Positions 8,101 through 15,016 of a stretch of 25,782 nucleotides of DNA are shown here, piece by piece. Under the pieces are notes generated by a model. That model had not been told where the DNA came from. It searched no databases and saw only the letters and a list, made by a program, of their open reading frames with translations. Numbering within the stretch: the stretch's first letter is position 1; each line of letters opens with the position of its first letter. The stretch is from NCBI GenBank assembly GCA_045863035.1, contig BTUV01000038.1, positions 1 through 25,782 on the forward strand. Reading direction: 5' to 3'. The DNA is from H2-BAC3 sp045863035. GTDB lineage: Bacteria > Bacteroidota > Ignavibacteria > Ignavibacteriales > Ignavibacteriaceae. Position numbers and translations under genes: made by a program.

Positions 8101-9512
8101 ATACAACTCTTACCGGAACGGTGGTGGAAGACAAGTCAGAAGCCGTGAGTATCTTTAAGTATCAGACAACAGATTCTGTCAGCCAGACAGTCCGGGCCGA
8201 AACGCCTGTTTCCTTCGGTGAGTACTCTGAATCTTCAAGCTACAGGATGCTCGGTATTCCCGGTGATGATAATCTGACTGTTCCTTCTGTAATGAATGGC
8301 GGTGAAGCAGGGAAAGACTGGAAAGCGTACCGGGATAATGGCGACTCAATAGACTATCTCAGAGAATGGAGTCCCTCTGGTGCTGATAATTTCAGTTTTA
8401 CTCCGGGGGCCGCCTACTGGATTCATTCTAAAAAGGGAATAACCCTTCCTGATACTGTTAAGTCGGTGAAACTGGCATATAAAAATGAAAGCACACCATA
8501 CTTTGCTATCCCTCTGATGAAGAATAAATGGAATATCATCAGCTCGCCTTTCTTGGATGAAGTAATGGCAGCAAAAATTTATTCGATAAACGGACTCGAT
8601 ACTTCACTTAAGTTCTTCAGATATGATCCCTCATCTCCCTCGGGCTATTCGGTTGCTGATGAACTGAAGCCCTTTATCGGTTATTACTTCAGAAGTGTTA
8701 ATGATCGTGATTCATTGAAGATTCCTTTCAAATTCAACGTCTCGGGCGGACCCTCTGCATCTCCGGTAGTTGACTTTGAACGGCAAACCAACTGGTCCTC
8801 GGTAATAAGACTTAGTGATAAAGAAGGAAACGTTCGTGATCAATTAACATTTGGCATTAATCCGCTTTCTTCTGATGGTTATGACACTCACGATATTCTA
8901 AGTCCGCCGGCTGATATGCCGCAGTTCCGCCTGAATGGTATCGCAGAGAACGGGGATATCGGCAGGGAACTCGTCAGCCAGGAATTCAGGCAGAATATGA
9001 ATGATGGGCAGGTATTTTCGCTCCGGGTTAAAAAGCCCAAAAATACAATGGAGATTCTTACCGTAACGGAACCTGTAAACATTGGCGCAGAATCTCTCTG
9101 TCTCATCGATACTGAAGCCCGCATTGCTTATAATCTTCGCGAACAGCCGGTGGTTGAACTTAATCCGGTTAAGCAGTATCAGCGTTTCAGTCTGGTTGTC
9201 GGTTCGGCCGGTTTTGTACAGCAGCAGCTTGATGCTCTTCTTCCTGCTGAGTTTGTTGTATATCAGAATTATCCGAACCCCTTTAACCCGGTGACAATGA
9301 TCAGATTCGGTCTCCCTGAGGAAGAGAAAGTAACCGCGGAAATATATAATGCTCTTGGTGAGCGCGTTGCACTTCTCATAAACGGTAGAACCCTCAGGGC
9401 AGGATACCATGAATATCCCTTTGATGCCGCTCGACTCAGCTCTGGTGTCTATTATCTCAGAGTTGCTTCGGGTAACCGTGTTGCAATGAAAAAAATGATG
9501 TTGTTAAAATAA
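2103..9512 (+). CDS. Giant exported multi-module surface protein with T9SS type A sorting domain
   Basis: This 2469-residue protein starts at the ATG at 2103, giving a clean signal peptide (MKNFIVLLLSAVIVSTSA) with AGGA ten bases upstream; an in-frame TTG at 2058 is less likely. Residues about 23-896 form nine fibronectin type III-like modules, marked by recurring SPANN, YWRVRA and WSxxWNFTT motifs. Residues about 898-2022 form twelve modules of a second type, with an NGGE or similar start, TI.W, then YSTNNG.W, then Y.W.VP, which recalls the Ser/Thr-rich GPI-anchored (Kre9/KNH-like) family. A region of about 360 residues with aromatic and glycine motifs follows. The last 85 residues are a sorting domain (YPNPFNP, LSSGVYYLRV, terminal KKMMLLK). 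The protein is likely secreted through the outer membrane by type IX secretion and anchored at the surface, as an adhesin or scaffold. No T9SS machinery is encoded in the window. Confidence 0.93.
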   Translation: MKNFIVLLLSAVIVSTSALYPKIEGELQVPVLLSPADSAVNTTIPVTLSWNVFTGAVAYRVQVASDLAFSTIVEEDSVGSVTTSLQYPDLSNSTQYFWRVKALTSADSTEWSAVWNFTTIIAAPAQVVLLSPANNAVNQAINTSLTWNALSGAETYQLQVATDANFVSIVKDTSLSSTSKQMWGLSNSTKYYWRVRASNVGGTGSWSEMWNFTTIIAAPGQLTLSSPANNATNQALNVNLSWNQLSGAETYQLQVATDANFVSIVKDSSLSGTSKQMWGLLNSTKYYWRVRASNLGGTGNWSEVWNFTTIIAAPAQVVLLSPANNAVNQAINTSLTWNALSGAETYQLQVATDANFVSIVKDSSLSGTSKQMWGLLNSTKYYWRVRASNLGGTGNWSEVWNFTTIIAAPAQVVLLSPANNAVNQAINTSLTWNALSGAETYQLQVATDANFVSIIKDTSLSSTSKQMWGLLNSTKYYWRVRASNVGGTGSWSEVWNFTTIVAAPGQVVLSSPANNSKGLLNPVTVSWNSSARAEKYILQVSTINDFSTLVVNDSNQTGLSEVLPTLNYYTKYFWRVKSVNVGGQSDWSATWNFKTLGNPYASTLFIPANNSVNQPINGLIFKWSKAQERIETIQKYQFQLATDAQFTTIITNDSTLTDTTKSLTGLTYLTKYYWRVRALNQTGWGDWSAVWNTTTIIEKPANFTLSAPANNSKGLLNPVTLTWNSSARAEKYILQVSTSNTFNTFVVNDSNQTDLTEVLPTLNNYTEYFWRVKSVNVGGQSDWSATWNFKTLGNPYASTLYVPADSSVNQPVMGLLFRWSKPQERIEAIQKYQFQLDVDSAFTNPVRNDSTLTDSSYTISGTELTHNKKHFWRVRASNQTGWGDWSVVRNFTTYDIYITLDVPSGGEKWQIGRSKTISWTNINAGDKVKLEYSTNNGGIWLPVKDTVANASVYQWMIPNTTAAQAKVRVSSLKYPFASDTSDSFRLVNLILSSPNGGDTLVRGSMRTISWLNDQLNPADSVIIQYSTNDGIGWLPVTQSSIPNIGSYAWTVPASLSTAARVKVIDASDTTIHDASDNPFIVTQAVVSVTHPNGGEFIEVNSSYTIRWNVTSTSGTVKIEYSTNNGQQWSVVVPEITASAGSYNWNVPNTPSQNCRVRVSSNTFPYAVDSSNAVFTIQNLEITSPNTPVRWQGNSFKNITWKINRGPSDDLTTVKLDYSLNGGAAWYNIVQSVPVSPGSYTWLVPDSSSNECLVRVVDNNSASVFDRSDTVFTIFQSRISIGWPGSNSRQQAKDTVTVTWTRQNIDTFEVRYRSRAQNPWQVIARNLTGGSFNWRLPDTVSNAAQFGVFDQTNDRIKDSVTFEIYQSAISVTSPVMNDSLQATGNWLIKWDKIEVPRVTLSYSANGGIVWNPIVSDQIGTQFLWPSVPDIESDNVRLKIADADNDSVYGISVPFKIYKSSLAIASPVNGQRIQGKGKVTIRWNYVRVKNLKIEYSLDGGSYTQMVDSIPVAVGSYIWSNIPDMNAPNAAIRISDTQNENVFSRIGIEIFKSSLVISDPEAAVRWQMQSVQEIKWDAGDVDSVKILLSTNGGTTYNTSPIAQSVDADDEEYAWDIPLFPQDSINAKIKIADVQNDSVYSISPAFTIYKSKVKFTWPEANARLQGRDTVHIAWSASNISKYKLDYRIDTLSTWVELPPELTGNTYTFDIPDTASNAMQMRVADKDNDRIWDTVTIRTYRSVLTFKYPGRLQTLKVEDTVNIRWSKVAVPSVRLSYQQLNSSSKIQIAVRSDSSYQWTIPGNLNGWYKLSIVDKDNDRILDTVTVKVVRANIVISGKPSSPEKKVFGDSIKVSWNSEFVNKFNVEVSDDGINYKPINSNLTTKNFSIRVDKSNFSPNGTEQAHIRIVDADFSKVRDSISFIIPKPSIEITKPSGGEYWESGKRFTLSWKDELKDTLAIWYRLFENSNWTKISDKYSDSSLQSIIWIADSQLVSGSYLFKVSSKDTTLTGTVVEDKSEAVSIFKYQTTDSVSQTVRAETPVSFGEYSESSSYRMLGIPGDDNLTVPSVMNGGEAGKDWKAYRDNGDSIDYLREWSPSGADNFSFTPGAAYWIHSKKGITLPDTVKSVKLAYKNESTPYFAIPLMKNKWNIISSPFLDEVMAAKIYSINGLDTSLKFFRYDPSSPSGYSVADELKPFIGYYFRSVNDRDSLKIPFKFNVSGGPSASPVVDFERQTNWSSVIRLSDKEGNVRDQLTFGINPLSSDGYDTHDILSPPADMPQFRLNGIAENGDIGRELVSQEFRQNMNDGQVFSLRVKKPKNTMEILTVTEPVNIGAESLCLIDTEARIAYNLREQPVVELNPVKQYQRFSLVVGSAGFVQQQLDALLPAEFVVYQNYPNPFNPVTMIRFGLPEEEKVTAEIYNALGERVALLINGRTLRAGYHEYPFDAARLSSGVYYLRVASGNRVAMKKMMLLK
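2461..3600 (+). repeat. Four tandem 285-bp repeats encoding 95-residue FN3-like modules
   Basis: Units begin at 2461, 2746, 3031 and 3316, and each starts near a TTATTGCTGCACC sequence. By eye, 2841-3148 and 3126-3433 are identical at an offset of 285 bp, giving 308 identical bases. The first and fourth units share alleles (SLSSTSK, SNVGGTGSW) that differ from the middle two (SLSGTSK, SNLGGTGNW). The first half of the second unit is more diverged, which gives a mosaic. The pattern points to recent duplication or gene conversion within the array, so the copy number may vary between strains and could be wrong in a short-read assembly. Confidence 0.92.
3612..4790 (+). repeat. 588-bp two-module repeat, two copies
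   Basis: After the 285-bp array the period changes. A pair of FN3-like modules (one with AKGLL-type NNSKGLLNPVT, one with QERIE and QTGWGDWS) is repeated. The AAGGGACTGC sequence at 3651 recurs at 4239, an offset of 588 bp or 196 residues. The copies are clearly diverged at third positions, so this duplication is older than the 285-bp one upstream. Confidence 0.8.
9256..9512 (+). other. T9SS type A C-terminal sorting domain of the giant protein
   Basis: These last 85 codons contain YQNYPNPFNP, a RFGLP strand, IYNALGERV, an AGYHEYPFDA stretch and SSGVYYLRV, and end in basic KKMMLLK. This is the arrangement known for type IX secretion cargo in Ignavibacteria, Chlorobi and Bacteroidetes. It predicts export across the outer membrane and cleavage or anchoring at the surface. 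Confidence 0.9.
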
Positions 9513-9534
9513 AGAAACAGACTGAAGAGTGTTT

Positions 9535-11004
9535 ATGGTAAGGATGAAATTCTTTGTAGTAGTTATGCTGCTAATGGGTTGTAATAACGTTCTTTCAGCG
9601 CAGAATATTCTGCGGCAGAACAGTTTCTCTTTTGATCTCAAGGGGATGACCACTCTTCCAATGGTGGATTACGAGGTGATGAAACCCGGATATATGGGGG
9701 AGTTCGGTCTTACCTATTACCTTCCGGTACTGTCTGAGGATTTTGAATTTGGTCTGAAAGGGGTTTTCAGATACGGCAGGATTACCGGAAGGTCAGATTA
9801 TTACTGGCCCCAGTCATTCCAGTCATCTCTGTATGAATTTTACGGCGGGCTTTCCTGGGGCTCTTATTCCCAAAAGGGAAGCACAACGGTCGGCATGAAT
9901 CTGCTCGCGGGTATCATAAATTTTGATCCGAAAATGCTTGACGGTAAGTTTATGCCGAATAACCGGCTGGGTGTATATATACGGTCAGCTCCTGCGTTTC
10001 AGGGGGATATATATGTGAACATTCCATTTTCCCCCAGAGTGTCGTTGCTGATTGATGCCGGTGCTGTCTATGTTCCGTTTAATGATTACCTGGATGATAT
10101 AAAATCAGGCAAATCTGATATGTATCTTACAGGCGGAATCGGTTTGCGGATTAATTTCTTTCGGACTTATGATGCAGATGGTGACGGAGTCTCCGACCTG
10201 CTTGATATGTGCCCGAACAGTATATACGGTGCAGCGGTAGATAAATTTGGATGTGACAAATCGCAGTCTGACACGGATAAGGACGGAATACCGGATGCAG
10301 AAGATCGCTGCCCGGGTACCCCCGCCAATGAGAAAGTGGATGCGTTCGGCTGTGCTCCGTCGCAAAAAGATACTGACGGTGATGGCGTTAAAGATGATGC
10401 AGACCTTTGTCCCGATACATTCCGGAATACCCAGGTTGATAAAAACGGCTGTGCTGATTACCAGAAGGATGACGATAAGGACGGTATTGCTAATGACAGA
10501 GACAGATGCCCCGGAACCACCGCAGGCCAAAAGGTTAATGCGGATGGATGCTCAGCTCAGCAGCTTGACACTGATGGAGACGGAGTTCCAAATACTGTAG
10601 ATAGCTGCCCTGACCAGCCAGAGGATTATAATTTCTTTAAAGATGAAGACGGCTGCCCTGATAAACTTGAAACAGCGTATTCATCAGAACCCGTTGATTT
10701 CTCATTTCAGCTCCCTCCGTTTCTGCAGGACGGCGGGCTTAACCCGCATATCGCCGGTGCGCTGCGGCTCTATCTCATCGAAGAATATTTTAACAAATTT
10801 CCTGCCGCCTCATGGATTATAAGGGTAAACAGCCCGCAGCTTGCTCTTACAAAAGCTAATAATCTTAAAGAATTTATTGACAAGGAAATAGGCGCATCTG
10901 ACCGCACAAGGACTGAATACAGTCAGTCAGGAACAACAGATGTCATTAAGTTGATTCTTGATGTAGAGAAAGCAAAAGAAAAACTAATAAACAATAACAA
11001 ATAA
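9535..11004 (+). CDS. Outer-membrane barrel with thrombospondin type 3 repeats and degenerate OmpA-like end
   Basis: This 489-residue protein starts at the ATG at 9535 (GAAGAG five bases upstream); a GTG at 9529 is also in frame. The signal sequence offers two readings: a lipobox-like LMGC (Cys16) or signal peptidase I cleavage after LSA (residues 20-22). Residues about 28-210 look like an eight-strand-type beta barrel. Residues 213-376 contain five thrombospondin type 3 calcium-binding repeats of the DTDGDGVPD..D.CP type, ending in GC pairs. The last 110 residues align in style with an OmpA peptidoglycan-binding domain but lack the GHTD motif and the conserved Arg (LALTKA in place of LSxxRA). 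It probably acts in the outer membrane beside the giant protein, with calcium stabilising the linker. Peptidoglycan binding is doubtful. Confidence 0.85.
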   Translation: MVRMKFFVVVMLLMGCNNVLSAQNILRQNSFSFDLKGMTTLPMVDYEVMKPGYMGEFGLTYYLPVLSEDFEFGLKGVFRYGRITGRSDYYWPQSFQSSLYEFYGGLSWGSYSQKGSTTVGMNLLAGIINFDPKMLDGKFMPNNRLGVYIRSAPAFQGDIYVNIPFSPRVSLLIDAGAVYVPFNDYLDDIKSGKSDMYLTGGIGLRINFFRTYDADGDGVSDLLDMCPNSIYGAAVDKFGCDKSQSDTDKDGIPDAEDRCPGTPANEKVDAFGCAPSQKDTDGDGVKDDADLCPDTFRNTQVDKNGCADYQKDDDKDGIANDRDRCPGTTAGQKVNADGCSAQQLDTDGDGVPNTVDSCPDQPEDYNFFKDEDGCPDKLETAYSSEPVDFSFQLPPFLQDGGLNPHIAGALRLYLIEEYFNKFPAASWIIRVNSPQLALTKANNLKEFIDKEIGASDRTRTEYSQSGTTDVIKLILDVEKAKEKLINNNK

Positions 11005-11020
11005 TGAAAGAGAAGATAAA

Positions 11021-11914
11021 ATGAGATACAATTCTTCTGAGTCATCGTATGACTTTGACTCTGTTCACTGGGCTGGGTTCTGGATTCGTGTTCTGGCACG
11101 GATGATTGACGGTTTAATCCTTACGGTAGTTATGTTGATTATCTGGCTGCTGATTTATCTTAGCTTTGACGCGCAATTTTCAAATTTCTGGGATGTCTAT
11201 TACTTTTTACTTGATATTGATCAATGGACCGCTGCAATTGTTCTCTATATGCTTTTCTATATGATTATATACTTTTGCTATTTTGTTGTTCTCAATATCA
11301 AATTCGGTCAAACTATAGGCAAGATTATGACCAATATACAAATCAGGGATTACGACAATCTTGGCGAAATTACTATTGGTAAGGCAATAGGGCGTTTCTT
11401 TGCCCTCGAGCTTTTTAGTTTTATACCCTTTGTCAATATTCTTAACTTTGCATGGGCTGGCTTTGATCCCCAGAAACAAACATGGCATGATAAATTAGGC
11501 AGAACCGTTGTGGTGTATAAAGATTCCCTTCGTGAGCAGATTCGGGAAACTGTACCGGAACCTTCCCGCCGCTTTGATGACACTCCGAGAAGACCCTCAA
11601 TGAATGGCCGAGAGTTTGGCGAACTTATCTTCACAAGAGGTCTGATGAATTCAAAGCACTTCACGCTCCGCGGCAAGAATGTGCTTATCGGAAGGAAAGA
11701 AGAACTGGTTCATGTATATGTTGAAGATCCTGAAAAGAGAATCAGCAGGGTGCAGTGCGAGATTTTTGAAATAGACGGACGCTATAAACTGCGTAACCGC
11801 GCGAGTGTTGCAACCACCATGCTCAACGGAAAACCGGTCAAAGAGGATATCCTGCTCCGTTCTGATGACAGGATAGGTTTCGGCAGCCACGAAGCAAAAA
11901 TTGTATTTTTTTAA
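11021..11914 (+). CDS. RDD-family membrane protein with C-terminal FHA-like domain
   Basis: Of 297 residues, about 15-165 are an RDD domain. The signature WIRVLARMIDG (21-31) begins the first span. Further hydrophobic segments lie at about 70-91 and 128-147. The motifs FGQTIGK and HDKLGRTVVV are typical of the family's middle and end. A proline/arginine-rich linker (about 170-197) leads to an FHA-like domain (about 198-297) with IGR at 223-225, ISRVQCEI at 241-248 and NGKPV at 269-273. The usual His of SRxH is Gln here, so phosphothreonine binding may be weakened or lost. RDD proteins are poorly understood inner-membrane proteins. The FHA fusion suggests recruitment to the phosphorylated state of a cluster partner. 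AGAGAAG lies five bases before the start. Confidence 0.88.
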   Translation: MRYNSSESSYDFDSVHWAGFWIRVLARMIDGLILTVVMLIIWLLIYLSFDAQFSNFWDVYYFLLDIDQWTAAIVLYMLFYMIIYFCYFVVLNIKFGQTIGKIMTNIQIRDYDNLGEITIGKAIGRFFALELFSFIPFVNILNFAWAGFDPQKQTWHDKLGRTVVVYKDSLREQIRETVPEPSRRFDDTPRRPSMNGREFGELIFTRGLMNSKHFTLRGKNVLIGRKEELVHVYVEDPEKRISRVQCEIFEIDGRYKLRNRASVATTMLNGKPVKEDILLRSDDRIGFGSHEAKIVFF

Positions 11915-11938
11915 CAGATAACAAAAAGGATAAAAGCC

Positions 11939-12460
11939 ATGGCTAAAAAGAATTTTTTTGATGATGATGACGCAACACGCGAATATTTTGAACCTGAAGA
12001 TGATTCAGGAGGAAGAGGCGGTTATAGCAGAGGGGGCGATGATGATGATGACAGAACCCGCTTCGGTTCCGATGATGACGATTACGGCGGAGGACGCGGC
12101 AGATATGAGGATGATGGAGGTGAAACGGTCCTGACCGGCGGCAGAAGCAAAGCCCAGATCCTTGGTCTGATCGTGGTCAAAAAAGGAAGAAGAAAAAATG
12201 AAAAGTTCGACCTTACGAAAAATGATATCATAATCGGAAGAAGCCCGAAATGCTGCGATATTATTCTTGAGGATGATGAGGTAAGCAAAATTCATTGCCG
12301 GATACGCAAAAACCCCGGCACCAATGAGTTCCTCTTTTTTGACTGCGGCAGCACCAACGGCACAATGGTCAATGGTGCCTCTGCCACCAATATCGTTCTG
12401 AAGTCCCACGATATTATTACCTTGGGCGAGTCGGTTGAATTAGTATATATACAGGTATAA
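11939..12460 (+). CDS. Soluble FHA protein with acidic Gly/Asp-rich N-terminal tail
   Basis: Of 173 residues, 1-66 are low-complexity and rich in Asp, Gly and Arg, with several Asp runs and candidate phospho-acceptors Thr12 (DATREYF), Thr40 (DDRTRFG) and Thr63/Thr66 (GETVLTGG). Residues about 75-173 are a canonical FHA domain: IIIGRSPKCCD, EVSKIHCRI and GSTNGTMVNG preserve the GR, SxxH and NG positions. It has no signal or membrane span, so it is cytoplasmic. The layout recalls GarA/OdhI, where an N-terminal phosphothreonine made by a Ser/Thr kinase binds the protein's own FHA domain and switches its targets. Whether that happens here is inference; the short N-terminal sequences do not copy the GarA motif. 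AAAAGGA lies eight bases before the start. The gene precedes the phosphatase by nine bases. Confidence 0.92.
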   Translation: MAKKNFFDDDDATREYFEPEDDSGGRGGYSRGGDDDDDRTRFGSDDDDYGGGRGRYEDDGGETVLTGGRSKAQILGLIVVKKGRRKNEKFDLTKNDIIIGRSPKCCDIILEDDEVSKIHCRIRKNPGTNEFLFFDCGSTNGTMVNGASATNIVLKSHDIITLGESVELVYIQV

Positions 12461-12469
12461 AAAGATACT

Positions 12470-13981
12470 ATGAGCACGGTTATCATCTCTGATGCTGATT
12501 TCGGCAAAAAAAGAAAGGTGCAGGAGGACAGCCATTTTTATGCGAAAGTGGCTGATGTCTCCCTTCCCTATGAGTATGTCATGATGGTGGCTGACGGCAT
12601 GGGCGGGCATGAGGCAGGCGATATTGCCTCAGGGCTTGCACGCGATATCCTGAAGGAACTCTTTGCTGATGGAAAATATAAGGCATTTGCCCGGCAGGAA
12701 GGGATAAGGGAAGATCCTGAATCCCTGCAATTCTTTAAGTCAGTTGTCAGGGAAGCTTTCCGCTTTGTCCATAAAGAGATAAAAAGAAAAGCGGGCGGCA
12801 CTACCTGTACCCTTGCTTTGATATTTAAGGCAGCCGAAGGATCTGATTTCCGCCCCGTCATCATCGGTCATGTGGGTGACAGCCGTGCTTACAAACTTTC
12901 TAAAAAAAGCATTGATCAGATTACTGATGATGACAGCATTGTTTGGCAGCTGTATAAAGCAGGTAAGATAAGCAAAGATAAAATGAATACCCACAAGGAG
13001 CGGAATGTTGTCACGCAGGCGCTTGGGGGTGAGGTGGTGGATGATATTCATATCTATGCGGTTAAACTCTATAAACAGGAGACGCTTTTCCTCTGTTCTG
13101 ACGGACTGCATGGCCTCGTTTCCGATAAAAAAATCTGGGGTATTCATCAGCATGCCTCTTCACTTGAAGAACTGAGAGGAAATCTTATTAATGCGGCTAA
13201 TAACCTCGGAGGCAAGGATAATATTTCAGTTGCTCTCTTCTCTGAAGGGTTTAAGAAGCAGTCATCATTCACTAAGCTGCTGCTCCCTGGCAGCGCGGTT
13301 CTGCTTATTTTGCTGGCATCTGTAATCGGATATATCTACCTTGGTGAAGGACATGAACCGGCTTCGAAAGGTGTATCTGATAAGCTTGACCTTGATCCGG
13401 AAATAAATCAGACTGCTGGCAATGGGACAATTGAAAAAGGACCGGAAATAAGCATTGAGACAATAGATCTAGGTAAAAAAAGACGGTTTACCTTAAAAAT
13501 AAATGTTCTTAGTAAATCTGTTACAAGTAATAACATTACTGGATTTAGTTTACAGTTTAAAGAAAATAGTAATGTCTATCCCGCAAAAACTATTGCAGAA
13601 TCCGGATTTAAGATCGATTCATCGGGTGGTGTGATTAGTTTAATTCGTGAGTATGAATACAAGGGTATTGACTACTGGGATTTTGAAGCTATCCTCATTG
13701 CACCGGACGGACTAGCTGGTGTTCCCAAGCCTTATACGCATGAAAATCCCAACAGGGAAAAAATTACGGATTACGTTGATAAGAATTCAGTCAAAAAAGG
13801 ACGACAGGATGTTACCTTTACCTTAATCAAGGGTTCATTCAATGATATTGAAGTTGATGGGTTTAAAGGGCTGCAAATTAAGAATACAAAGAAAGTGACT
13901 GTTACAAATGCTGCTGGTAGTAATGTGTTGAGGATTAAGCTAAAAAAAGAAAGAACTTGGACTACTTTTACAATAAAATAG
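12470..13981 (+). CDS. Membrane-anchored PP2C-family Ser/Thr protein phosphatase
   Basis: This 503-residue protein removes phosphate from phospho-Ser/Thr proteins, presumably the two kinases and their targets in this operon. The N-terminal cytoplasmic catalytic domain (about 1-260) has the PP2C metal-site motifs VADGMGGHEAG (Asp42), GHVGDSRAY (Asp137), LCSDGLHG (Asp211) and GGKDNIS (Asp250). Motif 1 is slightly unusual: RKVQEDS has Gln where Asn is common. A transmembrane helix lies at about 269-291, followed by an extracytoplasmic tail of about 210 residues of beta-type sequence that I do not recognise. Codons in that tail are strikingly AT-rich compared with the catalytic part. PP2C with a membrane span and an outer domain recalls PstP/PrpC phosphatases that pair with PknB-type kinases. 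Confidence 0.95.
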   Translation: MSTVIISDADFGKKRKVQEDSHFYAKVADVSLPYEYVMMVADGMGGHEAGDIASGLARDILKELFADGKYKAFARQEGIREDPESLQFFKSVVREAFRFVHKEIKRKAGGTTCTLALIFKAAEGSDFRPVIIGHVGDSRAYKLSKKSIDQITDDDSIVWQLYKAGKISKDKMNTHKERNVVTQALGGEVVDDIHIYAVKLYKQETLFLCSDGLHGLVSDKKIWGIHQHASSLEELRGNLINAANNLGGKDNISVALFSEGFKKQSSFTKLLLPGSAVLLILLASVIGYIYLGEGHEPASKGVSDKLDLDPEINQTAGNGTIEKGPEISIETIDLGKKRRFTLKINVLSKSVTSNNITGFSLQFKENSNVYPAKTIAESGFKIDSSGGVISLIREYEYKGIDYWDFEAILIAPDGLAGVPKPYTHENPNREKITDYVDKNSVKKGRQDVTFTLIKGSFNDIEVDGFKGLQIKNTKKVTVTNAAGSNVLRIKLKKERTWTTFTIK

Positions 13982-13991
13982 ATAATACATT

Positions 13992-15014
13992 ATGGAAAAT
14001 TATTTAAGAATTACGATTCTAATGAAGGACAGGAATATTTCCTTCAAGGTGAAAAAGTTTCCTGTGCATATCGGCAGCATGAAAGGACCGAATGTTATTC
14101 CCCTGACCGGTGACGGTATTAGCCCGAAGCATGGCACGCTCAGCGTTGAAAAAGGAAAACTCTATTATGAGGATTCCAGTGAAACAGGTACGAAAATTAA
14201 CAACCGTCCGGTAAAAAGGGAAAAATCTCTTCTTGCATTGGGGGCTATTGAACTGCAGATTGGCAGGTACCGTGTGGTTTTGGAAAATAACTTTGCAGGC
14301 AAACCCGGTATTGTTCCAAAACTCTTTTTAGATAAGCGGATTATGATCCCCGGTGCTACAATTCTTCTGTTTGCTCTTCTTTTTAGCGCAGCTTCAATGT
14401 TCAAAATATCACCGTTCGGGAATGAAGAGCTTGATATAGAAAATTTCTATCTGACATCGGTGGTGATTAATCACTGCGATACAGTGCGGCTTTCGAATAT
14501 CGTTTTTATAAGTAATCCGCAGGTGGATACTGCAAAAATCTCCTTCTCTGTCATCTATGTATATGGTAATAAATCAGATTCGCTGAAGCTTACCCATGCA
14601 GATTTTACTGAAAAAGGATTTTTACTCCCCTCCTGGGTTCAGCCCCGCCGCCCCGGTGAACTTGAATCCGAACTTGAACTGAGGATACGGCCTTCATCTG
14701 AGGAGTATGATTTTGTGAAAAGCGAAGTTGTTAAACCGTTTACCCTCTCATTCCGCAAGGAAATTCAGAACAGGGAAGGTGTAACTATGATTTCAGAAAT
14801 CAAGCCGCAGCGTGCCTTCGAGGTTTCGTTTATTACAGATGCGGATGTTGCAAACTATGAAATAAACTTTGGCGAAGGACCGGTTCTGAATGGACAGGTT
14901 TTTAAGAAAGCTAAAACATTCTACACAACTCCGGGGGAAAAGACTGTTAAAGCAGCAGTCACACTGGCTGGCAGCCGCAAAGTGCAGTTTCAGAGAAAAT
15001 TTACTATTCAGTAG
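13992..15014 (+). CDS. FHA-transmembrane protein with PKD-like extracytoplasmic domain
   Basis: Of 340 residues, about 1-105 form a cytoplasmic FHA-like domain: HIGS at 26-29 (Ser in place of Arg in the usual IGR), GISPKHGTL with the conserved SxxH, and GTKINNRPV in place of NGT. One transmembrane helix lies at about 116-137. The outer part (about 145-340) is beta-rich. Its end, with INFGEGP and YTTPGEKTVKAAV, resembles a PKD-type immunoglobulin fold. The topology matches the phosphatase before it and the kinase after it: signalling domain inside, beta domain outside. I see no clear ribosome binding site. The gene sits ten bases after the phosphatase and two bases before the kinase, consistent with translational coupling. 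The lost Arg suggests altered ligand binding. Confidence 0.85.
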   Translation: MENYLRITILMKDRNISFKVKKFPVHIGSMKGPNVIPLTGDGISPKHGTLSVEKGKLYYEDSSETGTKINNRPVKREKSLLALGAIELQIGRYRVVLENNFAGKPGIVPKLFLDKRIMIPGATILLFALLFSAASMFKISPFGNEELDIENFYLTSVVINHCDTVRLSNIVFISNPQVDTAKISFSVIYVYGNKSDSLKLTHADFTEKGFLLPSWVQPRRPGELESELELRIRPSSEEYDFVKSEVVKPFTLSFRKEIQNREGVTMISEIKPQRAFEVSFITDADVANYEINFGEGPVLNGQVFKKAKTFYTTPGEKTVKAAVTLAGSRKVQFQRKFTIQ

Positions 15015-15016
15015 TC

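Noticed and set aside
8898..9410. Minus-strand 170-codon frame opposite the end of the giant gene
   Set aside because: It lies antisense to the well-supported sorting domain and has no recognisable features.
10105..10530. Minus-strand 141-codon frame opposite the calcium repeats
   Set aside because: The Asp/Gly repeat codons on the plus strand create an open Val/Ile-rich antisense frame.
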